From Streptomyces uncialis (lineage in GTDB: Bacteria; Actinomycetota; Actinomycetes; Streptomycetales; Streptomycetaceae), in assembly GCF_001905345.1 (NCBI RefSeq), contig NZ_LFBV01000009.1, positions 248,001 to 312,000 on the forward strand: a DNA stretch of 64,000 bases, written 5' to 3'. Below, in pieces: positions 1 through 8,137 of this stretch. Position 1 is the stretch's first letter; every line of letters begins with the position of its first letter. The position numbers and the translations under genes were made by a program. The notes under the pieces were generated by a model. The model ran no database searches. It was not told the DNA's origin and was given only the letters and a program-made list of their open reading frames with translations.

Positions 1-464
1 TGCCGGGGATGGGGCAGATCAAGGACCAGATCAACAACCTGGACGAGCGGGACGTCGACCGCACCGCCGCGATCATCAAGTCGATGACCCCTGTCGAGCG
101 CCAGGACCCCACGATCATCAACGGCTCGCGCCGGGCCCGTATCGCCAAGGGCTCCGGGGTCGAGGTCAGCGCCGTCAAGAACCTGGTGGAGCGGTTCTTC
201 GAGGCACGCAAGATGATGTCCCGGATGGCCCAGGGCGGCGGCATGCCCGGGATGCCGGGCATCCCCGGGATGGGCGGCGGCCCCGGCCGTCAGAAGAAGA
301 AGGTCAAGGCCGCGAAGGGCAAGCAGCGTTCCGGCAACCCGATGAAGCGCAAGCAGCAGGAGCAGGACGAGGCCGCGCGGCGGGAGCAGGGCGGCGCGCC
401 CGGCCTGCCCCAGGCCCCGCAGAACTTCGAACTGCCCGACGAGTTCAAGAAGTTCATGGGCTGA
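1..464 (+). CDS. ffh: Signal recognition particle protein Ffh, C-terminal part (5' truncated)
   Basis: This is the end of the SRP54-type GTPase that binds 4.5S RNA and signal peptides and docks nascent membrane and secreted proteins at FtsY. Only the M domain is in the window; the reading frame is open from base 3 and the NG GTPase domain lies upstream of base 1. What is visible is the RNA-binding part (INGSRRARIAKGSGVEVSAVKNLVERF), a methionine/glycine-rich stretch (GGGMPGMPGIPGMGGG) typical of the signal-peptide groove, a basic tail, and the terminal motif FELPDEFKKFMG found at the end of streptomycete Ffh. It is followed by a long non-coding gap before rpsP. Confidence 0.95.
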   Translation, partial: PGMGQIKDQINNLDERDVDRTAAIIKSMTPVERQDPTIINGSRRARIAKGSGVEVSAVKNLVERFFEARKMMSRMAQGGGMPGMPGIPGMGGGPGRQKKKVKAAKGKQRSGNPMKRKQQEQDEAARREQGGAPGLPQAPQNFELPDEFKKFMG

Positions 465-666
465 CACCGTCCCGTCCGGCACCGGGGCGCGTGGCCGGCA
501 CAGCTGACACGGCCGCGCGCCCCGTACCGCCGGGAGGTCCCGGCCCCGCCCCGCCGGGCGGGGCCGACTCCCTTCGCGTGAGCGGCAGTTGGACCGGCCC
601 CCGCCGCCACGCCCGGCGCGGGGGACCCTTCCGGCTCCTCGCGTCCGGCCCCGTACGATGCCCGTT

Positions 667-1085
667 ATGGCAAAGGCATCCGTTCCCACGCCCCGGGCCG
701 ATGACTTCCCCCGCCGCGGCCGGAACCTCGCCGACCGGACCGGCACGCCGGTCCGCCGTGTCCATGGCGAGAAAGAACCCGTCGCACCGGACGCGCTGTC
801 CGCGGTGACAGCCGATACCCTGGCCGGGGACCAGGCGCTCCCGCTCGACCAGGCACCAGAGCGCCCGACCTCCCGTACCCCGGACGTGACCAGCGTCGCC
901 GGGGCCGTGGAGGCCGTCACCGCAGGCAGCCGGGCCCGAATCCCCTGGGCCGCCCCCGGTGCCGACGGCGGGAGAGAGCCTGCCGGACACGGGTGACCGT
1001 CCGCTGTCCGGTCGCCGAGGACGGCTCGGTACCCCTGGCCGACGACGGCCCCGGGTGACATCGCCGTCCTGGCCCGAGCCCGCTG
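667..1085 (+). pseudogene. Decayed prolyl-tRNA synthetase remnant: N-terminus joined to C-terminus
   Basis: The ATG at 667 opens with MAKASVPTPRADDFPR, which closely matches the start of the short (archaeal/eukaryal-type) ProS of streptomycetes as I remember it. The reading then jumps to what looks like the ProS C-terminus: a stretch ending EPVAPDAL, then GDQALPLDQAPERPTSRTPDV, AVEAVTAG and ARIPWA. After about 975 the similarity continues in another frame (VTVRCPVAEDGSVP, 993-1055), then shifts again after an in-frame TGA at 1056 (DIAVLARAR, 1057-1083). The catalytic core, several hundred codons, is missing, so this cannot be an active synthetase. PR residues at both proposed ends suggest a deletion, but that is inference. 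No equivalent intact gene is in the window. Confidence 0.6.
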
Positions 1086-1338
1086 CACACCCCGGTCCGG
1101 CCCCACCGGACCGCCGCACACACCCTCCCCCCACTTCGCGCCGTACCGCGCGCGGCGTTCCGCCGTGGTCGCGAGCGGGGTGCATCTCCGGAGATATCCG
1201 CAGATCAGCGCACCCGCCCGCGTCCCTGTGCATCAGCTATGGAACAGCCGCAGAACAACGGAAACTGACGGGTACGTGCAAATTATTTGGGATGCCCCGG
1301 AATAGGAACACAGAGGCACTCCGGCTCGTTGTCACGAC
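1086..1338. other. Non-coding gap with AT-rich leader and a perfect 12-bp palindrome
   Basis: No convincing gene is present between the proS remnant and the metalloprotease. The stretch holds the perfect palindrome ATCTCCGGAGAT at 1184-1195 and then an unusually AT-rich patch (about 1260-1310, including caaattattt) for this genome, which probably carries the promoter of the gene starting at 1339. The bases just ahead of that GTG have no clear Shine-Dalgarno sequence. The earlier part of the ffh-rpsP gap (465-666) is plain GC-rich sequence in which I see nothing. Confidence 0.4.
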
Positions 1339-1935
1339 GTGAGCACGACACCACCAGTTCTCGCCGCAGAGCTGGCAGCCGCGTGGGCCGATATTCAGCG
1401 GTACCACCCCGAGCTGCCAGATCTCGCCGCGCCCGAATCCCTGATCGGGGAGTCGTCGTCCGCCTGCGGGCACGCACTCTCCTTCGAACGACTCCTCCAT
1501 GAGGCAGTCCACGGCATCGCCGCCGCGAGAGGTGTCCGGGACACCTCACGCGCCGGCCGTTATCACAACCGCAGGTTCCTCGCGATCGCCGAGGAGCTGG
1601 GCCTCGACCATCCGGAGGAACCGCACCCGAGCAGCGGCTTCTCCCTGGTCACCCTGAACACCGACGCCAAGAAGCGCTACCGCTCGACCATCGACCGCCT
1701 CCAGCGCGCCCTCAAGGCGCACACGGCGGCCACCGAGTCCGACAACATCGCCCGTACCTTCCGCGGACCGGCCGCGCGGCACGGCTCCTCCGGGGGCGGT
1801 GTCCGCGTCAAGGCGGTCTGCGACTGCGGGCGCAACGTCCGCGTGGTTCCCTCGGTCCTCGCGCAGGCGCCGATCGTCTGCGGGGGATGCGGCAAACCGT
1901 TCCGCATCCCCGAACCCGTCGCCGTGGCCAGTTAG
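1339..1935 (+). CDS. SprT-like zinc metalloprotease domain protein
   Basis: A 198-residue protein with a SprT-type zinc site: LLHEAVHG (HExxH) near residues 53-60, then a further histidine in YHNRRF about 20 residues on, followed by AEELGL. This spacing is characteristic of the SprT/Spartan fold. The C-terminus carries a four-cysteine zinc ribbon (CDCG...CGGCGKPF), as SprT proteins often do. Similar small proteins are common in streptomycetes and are often carried by mobile elements, but their substrate is unknown. It sits alone between ffh and rpsP. The GTG at 1339 is the only plausible start; no good ribosome-binding site precedes it. A hairpin follows the stop codon. Confidence 0.75.
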   Translation: MSTTPPVLAAELAAAWADIQRYHPELPDLAAPESLIGESSSACGHALSFERLLHEAVHGIAAARGVRDTSRAGRYHNRRFLAIAEELGLDHPEEPHPSSGFSLVTLNTDAKKRYRSTIDRLQRALKAHTAATESDNIARTFRGPAARHGSSGGGVRVKAVCDCGRNVRVVPSVLAQAPIVCGGCGKPFRIPEPVAVAS

Positions 1936-1965
1936 CGGCACGGCGGAATGAGGACGGACACCCGT

Positions 1966-2009
1966 CGGCACCCGCCGCGGCGATGACCGTCCGGAGCGTC
2001 CGGGTGCCG
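1966..2009 (+). terminator. Hairpin after the SprT-like gene
   Basis: CGGCACCCG (1966-1974) pairs perfectly with CGGGTGCCG (2001-2009) around a GC-rich loop, 30 bases past the stop codon. There is no clear T-run, which is usual for streptomycete terminators. Assignment as a terminator is inference from position. Confidence 0.4.
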
Positions 2010-2407
2010 GAAGCGACGTGGGGACGTCGCGGACGACCACCGGGGGCGCGCCGACCCGATGCTGGGGGCGCCGGGGCTCGACCAGGGGGCCACATCAGAA
2101 TTCAGCGCGCGGCGCGGACGGATCGCACGGAGCGACCGGCCCGCGCCCCGCGGTCACCGCGGCCGGCCGCACAGGGCGGCGGGCCGCGACCCGGCAGCGC
2201 GGCATCCGCCGCCGCGGGCAGGTGGGGGCGTCCGGACACCGTTCGGAGGCCCCCTTCTCGTATGGCACAATGACTAGCTGTACTCGACGGCCGCACAGGA
2301 CCCCTCTCTCCTCCGGCTGACGCGTCCATCGGGCAACTCGGGTACCGCAACCCCACGCGGCAATCCCGCCCGTGCCCACCTCGTCAAGACCAGGAGACAC
2401 CACTCCC
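2010..2407 (+). promoter_or_regulatory. rpsP upstream region and leader
   Basis: About 400 bases without a gene precede rpsP. Up to about 2240 the sequence is GC-rich and featureless to me. Around 2255-2280 it becomes less GC-rich (cttctcgtatggcacaatga), the likeliest place for the promoter of the rpsP-khpA-rimM-trmD operon. The following 130 bases would then be a long 5' leader. A CAGGAG ribosome-binding site at about 2391 sets the rpsP start. I could not define exact -35/-10 hexamers. Confidence 0.4.
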
Positions 2408-2836
2408 GTGGCAGTCAAGATCAAGCTGAAGCGTCTGGGCAAGATCCGTTCGCCTCACTACCGCATCGTCGTCGCCGACTCCCGTACCCGCCGTGACGGC
2501 AGGGCCATCGAGGAGATCGGCCTGTACCACCCGGTGCAGAACCCCTCGCGCATGGAGGTCGACGCGGACCGCGTGGCCTACTGGCTGGGTGTCGGCGCCC
2601 AGCCGACCGAGCCCGTGCTCGCGATCCTCAAGAAGACCGGCGACTGGCAGAAGTACAAGGGCGAGCCCGCCCCGGCTCCGCTGCTCGTCGCCGCCGAGAA
2701 GGCCGCGCGCCCCTCCTTCGAAGCCCTCGGTGGCGACGTAGAGGGCAAGGGCGAGGCCATCACGCAGAAGAAGAAGGCTGACAAGGCTGAGAAGAAGGAC
2801 GAGGCCGCGGCCGAGTCTGAGTCGACCGAGGGCTGA
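2408..2836 (+). CDS. rpsP: 30S ribosomal protein S16
   Basis: S16 is a small-subunit protein needed for assembly of the 5' domain of 16S rRNA. The first 80 residues match the family (MAVKIKLKRLGKIRSPHYRI, then RTRRDGRAIEEIGLYHP). The 142-residue length reflects an actinobacterial C-terminal extension rich in Lys, Ala and Glu. GTG 2408 is chosen because the family begins with MAVKI and a CAGGAG site lies just upstream; an earlier in-frame start at 2372 would add non-conserved residues. It is the first gene of an operon with khpA (4-base gap), rimM and trmD. Confidence 0.97.
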   Translation: MAVKIKLKRLGKIRSPHYRIVVADSRTRRDGRAIEEIGLYHPVQNPSRMEVDADRVAYWLGVGAQPTEPVLAILKKTGDWQKYKGEPAPAPLLVAAEKAARPSFEALGGDVEGKGEAITQKKKADKAEKKDEAAAESESTEG

Positions 2837-2840
2837 CGAG

Positions 2841-3077
2841 ATGCTTGAGGAGGCTCTTGAGCACCTCGTGAAGGGCATCGTCGACAATCCGGACGACGTG
2901 CAGGTCGCGTCTCGCAACCTGCGCCGCGGGCGTGTGCTGGAGGTCCGGGTCCACCCCGACGACCTCGGCAAGGTGATCGGCCGCAACGGCCGCACCGCGC
3001 GTGCGCTGCGGACCGTCGTGGGCGCCATCGGCGGCCGCGGCATCCGCGTCGACCTGGTCGACGTCGACCAGGTCTGA
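2841..3077 (+). CDS. khpA: KH-domain RNA-binding protein KhpA
   Basis: A 78-residue single KH-domain protein. The GxxG loop is visible as VIGRNGRTARAL, in the KH pattern of beta strand, helix, GxxG, helix. KhpA proteins bind RNA, usually together with the Jag/KhpB protein, and affect sRNA function, cell length and division in Gram-positive bacteria. It sits directly after rpsP and ahead of rimM, a conserved bacterial arrangement that places it in a ribosome-maturation operon. A GACGAG sequence serves as a weak ribosome-binding site. Confidence 0.93.
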   Translation: MLEEALEHLVKGIVDNPDDVQVASRNLRRGRVLEVRVHPDDLGKVIGRNGRTARALRTVVGAIGGRGIRVDLVDVDQV

Positions 3078-3236
3078 TCCGCCCGGCTGCGAGGCCCGGC
3101 CCGTCCAGGGCCGGGGCGAAGCCGCCGGTGCGGTTCCCCGTAGTGACGGCTGAAGTACTGGGGCCGGGGATGGCGTGAGCCGCCCCCGGCCCTTGTACTT
3201 TTCCCCCGTACCGTCCTCTCACCAGGAGCAACACAC

Positions 3237-3845
3237 GTGCAGCTCGTAGTCGCGCGGATCGGCCGCGCCCACGGGATCAAGGGTGAGGTCACCGTCGAGG
3301 TCCGCACCGACGAGCCGGAGAAGCGGCTCGGACCCGGTGCCGTCCTCGCCACCGAACCGTCCTCCGTGGGCCCCCTCACCATCGAGACCGGCCGGGTCCA
3401 CAGCGGCCGGCTGCTGCTGCGGTTCGCCGGGGTGCGTGACCGCGGCGGGGCCGAGGCCCTGCGCAACACCCTCCTCATCGCGGACGTGGACCCCGAGGAG
3501 CGTCCCGAGGAACCGGACGAGTACTACGACCACCAGCTCATCGACCTCGACGTGGTCACCGTCGACGGCACGGAGATCGGCCGGATCACCGAGGTCTCGC
3601 ATCTGCCGTCGCAGGATCTGTTCGTGGTGGAGCGCCCCGACGGCGACGAGGTGCTGGTCCCGTTCGTCGAGGAGATCGTCGTCGAGATCGACCTGGACGA
3701 GCAGCGCGCGGTCATCGACCCGCCGCCCGGTCTGATCGACGACCGCGCGGAGGTCGCGTCGGCCCGCGACGCCGAGGCGGAGGCCGAGCAGACCGCCGCG
3801 TCCGCCGACGGTGACGACAGCGCCCCGGAGGACGCCGGCCGATGA
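3237..3845 (+). CDS. rimM: Ribosome maturation factor RimM
   Basis: RimM helps 30S assembly, binding S19 and the 3' domain of 16S rRNA. The N-terminal RimM barrel begins MQLVVARIGRAHGIKGEVTV; the second, PRC-type barrel runs from about residue 98 (YYDHQLIDLDVVT) to 165. The last 35 residues are an acidic Glu/Asp/Ala tail. GTG 3237 is preceded by ACCAGGAGCAAC, a good ribosome-binding site. The gap from khpA is 159 bases, so a separate promoter is possible. The stop codon overlaps the trmD start (ATGA at 3842), implying translational coupling. Confidence 0.96.
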   Translation: MQLVVARIGRAHGIKGEVTVEVRTDEPEKRLGPGAVLATEPSSVGPLTIETGRVHSGRLLLRFAGVRDRGGAEALRNTLLIADVDPEERPEEPDEYYDHQLIDLDVVTVDGTEIGRITEVSHLPSQDLFVVERPDGDEVLVPFVEEIVVEIDLDEQRAVIDPPPGLIDDRAEVASARDAEAEAEQTAASADGDDSAPEDAGR

Positions 3846-4663
3846 GGATCGACGTCGTCACGATCTTCCCCGAGTACCTCGAACCGCTGAACGTGTCCCT
3901 GGTCGGCAAGGCCCGTGCCCGTGGACAGCTCGATGTGCGCGTCCACGATCTGCGGCACTGGACGCACGACCGCCACCACACGGTCGACGACACCCCGTAC
4001 GGCGGCGGTCCGGGCATGGTCATGAAGACCGACCCGTGGGGCGAGGCCCTCGACGACGCCGTCGCCGACGGTTACGAGTCCGGTGCCCACGGCCCCGTCC
4101 TCGTCGTCCCCACCCCCAGCGGACGGCCCTTCACCCAGGAACTCGCCGTCGAACTCTCCCAGCGGCCCTGGCTGATCTTCACGCCCGCCCGCTACGAGGG
4201 CATCGACCGGCGCGTCATGGACGAGTACGCGACCCGGATGCCGGTGTACGAGGTCTCCATCGGCGACTATGTGCTGGCGGGCGGGGAAGCCGCCGTCCTC
4301 GTCGTCACCGAGGCCGTGGCCCGGCTGCTGCCCGGGGTGCTCGGCAACGCCGACTCCCACCGCGACGACTCCTTCGCGCCCGGCGCCATGGCCGACCTCC
4401 TCGAAGGCCCCGTCTACACCAAGCCCCCCGAGTGGCGGGGCCGGGGCATCCCCGAGGTGCTGGTCAGCGGCCATCACGGCCGGATCGCCCGCTGGCGACG
4501 CGACGAGGCCCTGCGGCGCACCAGCCGCCACCGCCCCGACCTCATCGAGCGCACCGACCCCGCCGCCTTCGACAAGAAGGACCGCGAGACCCTCTCGCTG
4601 CTGGGCTGGGCCCCTGGCCCCGACGGCCGATTTGGGCGGACCCCGTACGCCGTGGAAGAATAG
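3842..4663 (+). CDS. trmD: tRNA (guanine-37-N1)-methyltransferase TrmD
   Basis: TrmD methylates G37 next to the anticodon of tRNAs, using S-adenosylmethionine, to prevent +1 frameshifting. The 273-residue protein has the SPOUT trefoil-knot signatures: YGGGPGMVMK, RYEGIDRRVMDEYA and SIGDYVLAGGEAA, where the cofactor binds. The C-terminal helical domain (PPEWRGRGIPEVLVSGHHG, RRTSRHRPDL) is intact. It is coupled to rimM by a 4-base overlap and is the last gene of the rpsP operon. Confidence 0.97.
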   Translation: MRIDVVTIFPEYLEPLNVSLVGKARARGQLDVRVHDLRHWTHDRHHTVDDTPYGGGPGMVMKTDPWGEALDDAVADGYESGAHGPVLVVPTPSGRPFTQELAVELSQRPWLIFTPARYEGIDRRVMDEYATRMPVYEVSIGDYVLAGGEAAVLVVTEAVARLLPGVLGNADSHRDDSFAPGAMADLLEGPVYTKPPEWRGRGIPEVLVSGHHGRIARWRRDEALRRTSRHRPDLIERTDPAAFDKKDRETLSLLGWAPGPDGRFGRTPYAVEE

Positions 4664-4798
4664 GCCGCTGTTGTGCGTCGCCCGGCGTGCGCCCCTGCCA
4701 TGGGGGGACACGACGCCCGCCCCGGTGAGCACCGCATCCTCCATACCTCCCGCTAGTACCGCTGATGACCTGTGGCATCGGCGAGGAAGCAGACGATC

Positions 4799-5149
4799 AT
4801 GACCCACCTGCTCGATGTCGTCGACAACGCGTCGCTGCGTACCGACCTCCCGTCGTTCCGCCCGGGTGACACCGTCAACGTCCACGTGCGTGTCATCGAG
4901 GGCAACCGCTCCCGTGTGCAGCAGTTCAAGGGTGTCGTCATCCGTCGCCAGGGCTCGGGCGTCCGTGAGACCTTCACGGTCCGCAAGGTCTCCTTCTCCG
5001 TAGGCGTCGAGCGCACCTTCCCGGTGCACACCCCGATCGTCGAGAAGATCGAGCTCGTCAGCCGCGGTGACGTGCGCCGTGCGAAGCTCTACTACCTGCG
5101 CGACCTCCGCGGCAAGGCCGCGAAGATCAAGGAGAAGCGCGACAACTGA
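4799..5149 (+). CDS. rplS: 50S ribosomal protein L19
   Basis: L19 sits at the 30S-50S interface. The 116-residue protein matches the family over its whole length (FRPGDTVNVHVRVIEGNRSR, QQFKGVVIRRQGSGV, FPVHTPIVEKIE, AKLYYLRDLRGKAAKIKEK). I chose ATG 4799 over the in-frame GTG at 4772 because streptomycete L19 begins with M(S/T)HLLD and a GAGGAAG site (4783-4789) has proper spacing to 4799. It follows trmD by 135 bases, in the usual rpsP-rimM-trmD-rplS order. Confidence 0.96.
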   Translation: MTHLLDVVDNASLRTDLPSFRPGDTVNVHVRVIEGNRSRVQQFKGVVIRRQGSGVRETFTVRKVSFSVGVERTFPVHTPIVEKIELVSRGDVRRAKLYYLRDLRGKAAKIKEKRDN

Positions 5150-5272
5150 GCCCACCACGCCACCGTCCGCCCCGGCCACCGCACCCCCGGTGCCACGGCC
5201 GGTCCGGGTGGTGTGCGTCACGGCTCGACTCGCACGCGATGGCCCCTCGGCGCCGGATAGCATCAGGCACCG

Positions 5273-6106
5273 ATGGACACCGCAGCACAGCACTCGGAAC
5301 GCGACCGCCCCGCATGTTCCGCCGACCCCGGGCAGCCCCCGGAGCCGGCGGACCCGCGGGCGCGGTCGCGTTCTGTTTGCGATGAGCCGGAGGCGATGTC
5401 CGAGCCGGAGCCCGGGTCGGGGCCCGCACCGGGACCGGGGTCCGTACCGCAGCCGGGGTCCGCACCGGAACCGGAACCGGACGCCCATCCCCGTTCCCGC
5501 TCCGCGCTCGCCGAGTGGCTGCCCGGTGGCCGGATCACCCTCACCACGCTGCTCTGTCTGCTCTTCCTCCTGCTGCTGAGCAACTTCGTGCTCAAGCCCT
5601 TCGAGATCCCCAGCACCTCCATGGAACCCGGACTGCGGGTGGGGGACCGGGTCCTCGTCAACAAGCTGGCGTACCGTCTGGGGGCGGAGCCGCGGCGCGG
5701 CGATGTCGTCGTGTTCGACGGCACCGGCTACTTCGGTGCCGCGGACTACATCAAGCGCGTGGTCGGCACGGAAGGGGACCGGGTGGTCTGCTGCGACCGG
5801 CAGGGGAGGATCGAGGTGAACGGCGAAGCCGTCGACGAGGACTATCTGCCCGCCGGTGAGGCCCCCTCCCACGTGCCCTTCGACGTGGTCGTGCCCCCTG
5901 GCCGGCTCTTCCTGCTCGGTGACCACCGCTCCGGCTCCCGGGACTCCCGCGACCACCTCGGCTCTCCCGGCGGCGGCATGATCCCCGTGGACGCGGTCGT
6001 CGGCCGCGCCGAGTGGATCGCCTGGCCCTTCGACCGGCTGACCGGTATCGACCGGCCCGGGACCTTCGGCCGGGTCCCCGCCCCCACCGGCGGTGCGCAT
6101 GGGTAA
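5273..6106 (+). CDS. sipW: Type I signal peptidase (SipW type)
   Basis: The first of four consecutive signal peptidases, membrane serine proteases that remove signal peptides from Sec/Tat-exported proteins. A long hydrophilic Pro/Glu-rich cytoplasmic N-terminus (about 80 residues) precedes one membrane segment (ITLTTLLCLLFLLLLSNFVL). The catalytic serine is in IPSTSMEPG and the lysine in DYIKRVVG; the box E sequence LLGDHRSGSRDSR follows. Unlike SipX/SipY it lacks the large insert before the lysine. The start is assigned at 5273 because the sequence MDTAAQHSERDR resembles the S. coelicolor orthologue as I recall it. It overlaps the next gene by 8 bases. Confidence 0.93.
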   Translation: MDTAAQHSERDRPACSADPGQPPEPADPRARSRSVCDEPEAMSEPEPGSGPAPGPGSVPQPGSAPEPEPDAHPRSRSALAEWLPGGRITLTTLLCLLFLLLLSNFVLKPFEIPSTSMEPGLRVGDRVLVNKLAYRLGAEPRRGDVVVFDGTGYFGAADYIKRVVGTEGDRVVCCDRQGRIEVNGEAVDEDYLPAGEAPSHVPFDVVVPPGRLFLLGDHRSGSRDSRDHLGSPGGGMIPVDAVVGRAEWIAWPFDRLTGIDRPGTFGRVPAPTGGAHG

Positions 6107-7169
6107 CCGGGGCCGGCCCCGCTCCGAGGCCGGTGTCGACACCCGGCTGCCGACCGGGACCCGGCCCACCTCAGGCCCGCCGCGCCCCGGCCGGGCCGAA
6201 CGCCGCAAACTCGCCCGCAAGGTGAAACGGCGCCGCCGCCGCTCGACGCTCAGGGAGATACCGCTGCTGATCGGGGTCGCCGCCCTGATCGCGCTGGTGC
6301 TGAAGACCTTCCTGGTGCAGGCGTTCGTGATCCCGTCCGGCTCCATGGAACAGACCATCCAGATCGGTGACCGGGTCCTGGTGGACAAGCTGACCCCGTG
6401 GTTCGGCGGCAAGCCGGAGCGCGGGGACGTCGTGGTGTTCAAGGACCCCGGCGGCTGGCTGGGCGACGAGAAGCCCGAACCGGACGACGACCCGGTGGGC
6501 GTCAAACAGATCAAGCAGGGCCTCACCTTCGTCGGACTGCTGCCCTCCGACGACGAACAGGACCTGATCAAGCGGGTCGTCGCGGTCGGCGGCGACACCG
6601 TGAAGTGCTGCGACGCGTCCGGCCGGGTCACCGTCAACGGCGTCCCCCTGGAGGAGTCGTACGTCAATCCCGGTGACAAACCCTCCGAACTCGCCTTCGA
6701 CGTGAAGGTTCCCGAAGGCCGGCTGTGGGTGATGGGGGACCACCGCGCGGATTCCGCGGACTCCCGCTACCACCACGAGAAGGAGTTCGGTGGCACGGTC
6801 TCCGAGGACGGTGTCGTCGGCCGCGCCCTGGTGATCGCCTGGCCGCTGAACCGCTGGCAGCGTCTCGAAGAGCGCGACACCTACGCCTCGGTCCCCGACG
6901 CCCCGGACGCCCCGGTGTCCACCACAGCTACGTCGCATAGGGTGTCCCCCGCGGATCTCGACGGATTGATCCCCCTCCCGACCCCTGCGGAACTCCCGAT
7001 CGTTATGGGAGTGGTGGGCCTGCGTCGCGCGTGGGGCAGGCAGCGGTACGGACTGAGGAGTGGATGTGGGGGATTTGGCGCTCGGCGCGCGATCCGGTCA
7101 CGACGGCCCCGAGGAGCGCCCGGGGCGCCCGGACGGGTTGCCCGACGGCGCGGACGGCACGGGTCCTGA
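6099..7169 (+). CDS. sipX: Type I signal peptidase (SipX type)
   Basis: Second signal peptidase of the cluster. An Arg/Lys-rich N-terminus (AERRKLARKVKRRRRRS) leads into a membrane segment; the serine is in VIPSGSMEQ and the lysine in DLIKRVVAVGG, with an acidic insert between them, then VMGDHRADSADSR. ATG 6099 gives MGNRGRPR; a GTG at 6093 is the alternative. The C-terminal tail from about residue 310 is Arg/Gly-rich, looks unlike a folded domain, and is read from DNA that also encodes the start of sipY, an overlap of about 104 bases. Confidence 0.92.
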   Translation: MGNRGRPRSEAGVDTRLPTGTRPTSGPPRPGRAERRKLARKVKRRRRRSTLREIPLLIGVAALIALVLKTFLVQAFVIPSGSMEQTIQIGDRVLVDKLTPWFGGKPERGDVVVFKDPGGWLGDEKPEPDDDPVGVKQIKQGLTFVGLLPSDDEQDLIKRVVAVGGDTVKCCDASGRVTVNGVPLEESYVNPGDKPSELAFDVKVPEGRLWVMGDHRADSADSRYHHEKEFGGTVSEDGVVGRALVIAWPLNRWQRLEERDTYASVPDAPDAPVSTTATSHRVSPADLDGLIPLPTPAELPIVMGVVGLRRAWGRQRYGLRSGCGGFGARRAIRSRRPRGAPGAPGRVARRRGRHGS

Positions 7170-8055
7170 GCCGCGGCGGCAGCGGGACCACGCTGCCGGT
7201 CACGGTGACGGCGGGGACACACCAGGGGACGACGAGTCGGCGGGCGGCGGGCAGCCGAAGAAGCCGCGGTCCTTCTGGAAGGAACTGCCGCTGCTCATCG
7301 GTATCGCCCTGGTACTGGCCCTGCTGATCAAGACGTTCCTGGTACAGGCGTTCTCGATCCCGTCGGCCTCGATGATGAACACCCTCAAGGAGGGTGACCG
7401 GGTCCTGGTGGACAAGCTGACCCCGTGGTTCGGCTCGGAGCCGGAGCGCGGCGAGGTCATCGTCTTCCACGATCCGGCCGGCTGGCTGGAGGGTGAACCC
7501 GTCCCGGAGACCAACTTCGTCCAGAAGGGCCTCAGCTGGATCGGTCTGATGCCGTCCGCCGAGGAGAAGGACCTGATCAAGCGGGTCATCGGGGTCGGCG
7601 GTGACACCGTCGAGTGCAACGGCACCGGCCCGGTCCGCCTCAACGGCAAGCCCCTCGACGAGCCGTACGTCATGCCGGGCAACACCCCGTGCACCGTCGA
7701 CAAGAACGGCGGCCAGTTCAAGGTCAAGGTTCCCGACGGCATGCTGTGGGTCATGGGTGACCACCGGCAGGACTCCATGGACTCCCGGTACCACCAGCAG
7801 GACAAGAACAAGGGTTTCGTCCCCGTCGACAGTGTCGTCGGCCGTGCCGTGGTCATCGCCTGGCCGCCCACCCGCTGGGCCACGCTCCCCGTCCCCGACA
7901 CCTTCGACCAGCCCGGTCTGAACGCCGCTCTCGGCGCCGCCCCGGGCGTGCTGGGTCTCGCGGGCGCGGTGCCGCTCGTGCTCTCGCGCCGCAAGGCCGT
8001 GCTCAAGGTGACCGCGCGCCCCGCGCGGCTGTCCGGGGGCCGTACCGCCGGGTAG
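7066..8055 (+). CDS. sipY: Type I signal peptidase (SipY type)
   Basis: Third signal peptidase. A Gly/Asp-rich cytoplasmic N-terminus of about 70 residues is followed by a membrane helix (LPLLIGIALVLALLIKTFL), the serine motif SIPSASMMN, a lysine in DLIKRVIGVGG and the box MGDHRQDSMDSR. A second hydrophobic segment near the C-terminus (GVLGLAGAVPLVLS) could be a second membrane anchor, as in other streptomycete Sip proteins. GTG 7066 is preferred over GTG 7060 because GAGGAG (7055-7060) then sits 5 bases upstream. Its beginning overlaps the end of sipX in another frame. Confidence 0.93.
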   Translation: MGDLALGARSGHDGPEERPGRPDGLPDGADGTGPEPRRQRDHAAGHGDGGDTPGDDESAGGGQPKKPRSFWKELPLLIGIALVLALLIKTFLVQAFSIPSASMMNTLKEGDRVLVDKLTPWFGSEPERGEVIVFHDPAGWLEGEPVPETNFVQKGLSWIGLMPSAEEKDLIKRVIGVGGDTVECNGTGPVRLNGKPLDEPYVMPGNTPCTVDKNGGQFKVKVPDGMLWVMGDHRQDSMDSRYHQQDKNKGFVPVDSVVGRAVVIAWPPTRWATLPVPDTFDQPGLNAALGAAPGVLGLAGAVPLVLSRRKAVLKVTARPARLSGGRTAG

Positions 8056-8137
8056 GGTGCGGTCCGGACCGCCGGTCCCGGGCGCGCGACCACGCGCCCG
8101 GAAGGCGGGCCGCTCCACCGAACACAGGGGGTGTGCG

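Noticed and set aside
454..1233. 259-residue minus-strand frame over the ffh-rpsP gap
   Set aside because: It is antisense to the ProS remnant and gives an Arg/Gly-rich translation without any family resemblance.
3524..6679. 1051-residue minus-strand open frame
   Set aside because: Runs antisense through rimM, trmD, rplS and two signal peptidase genes; no recognisable domain.
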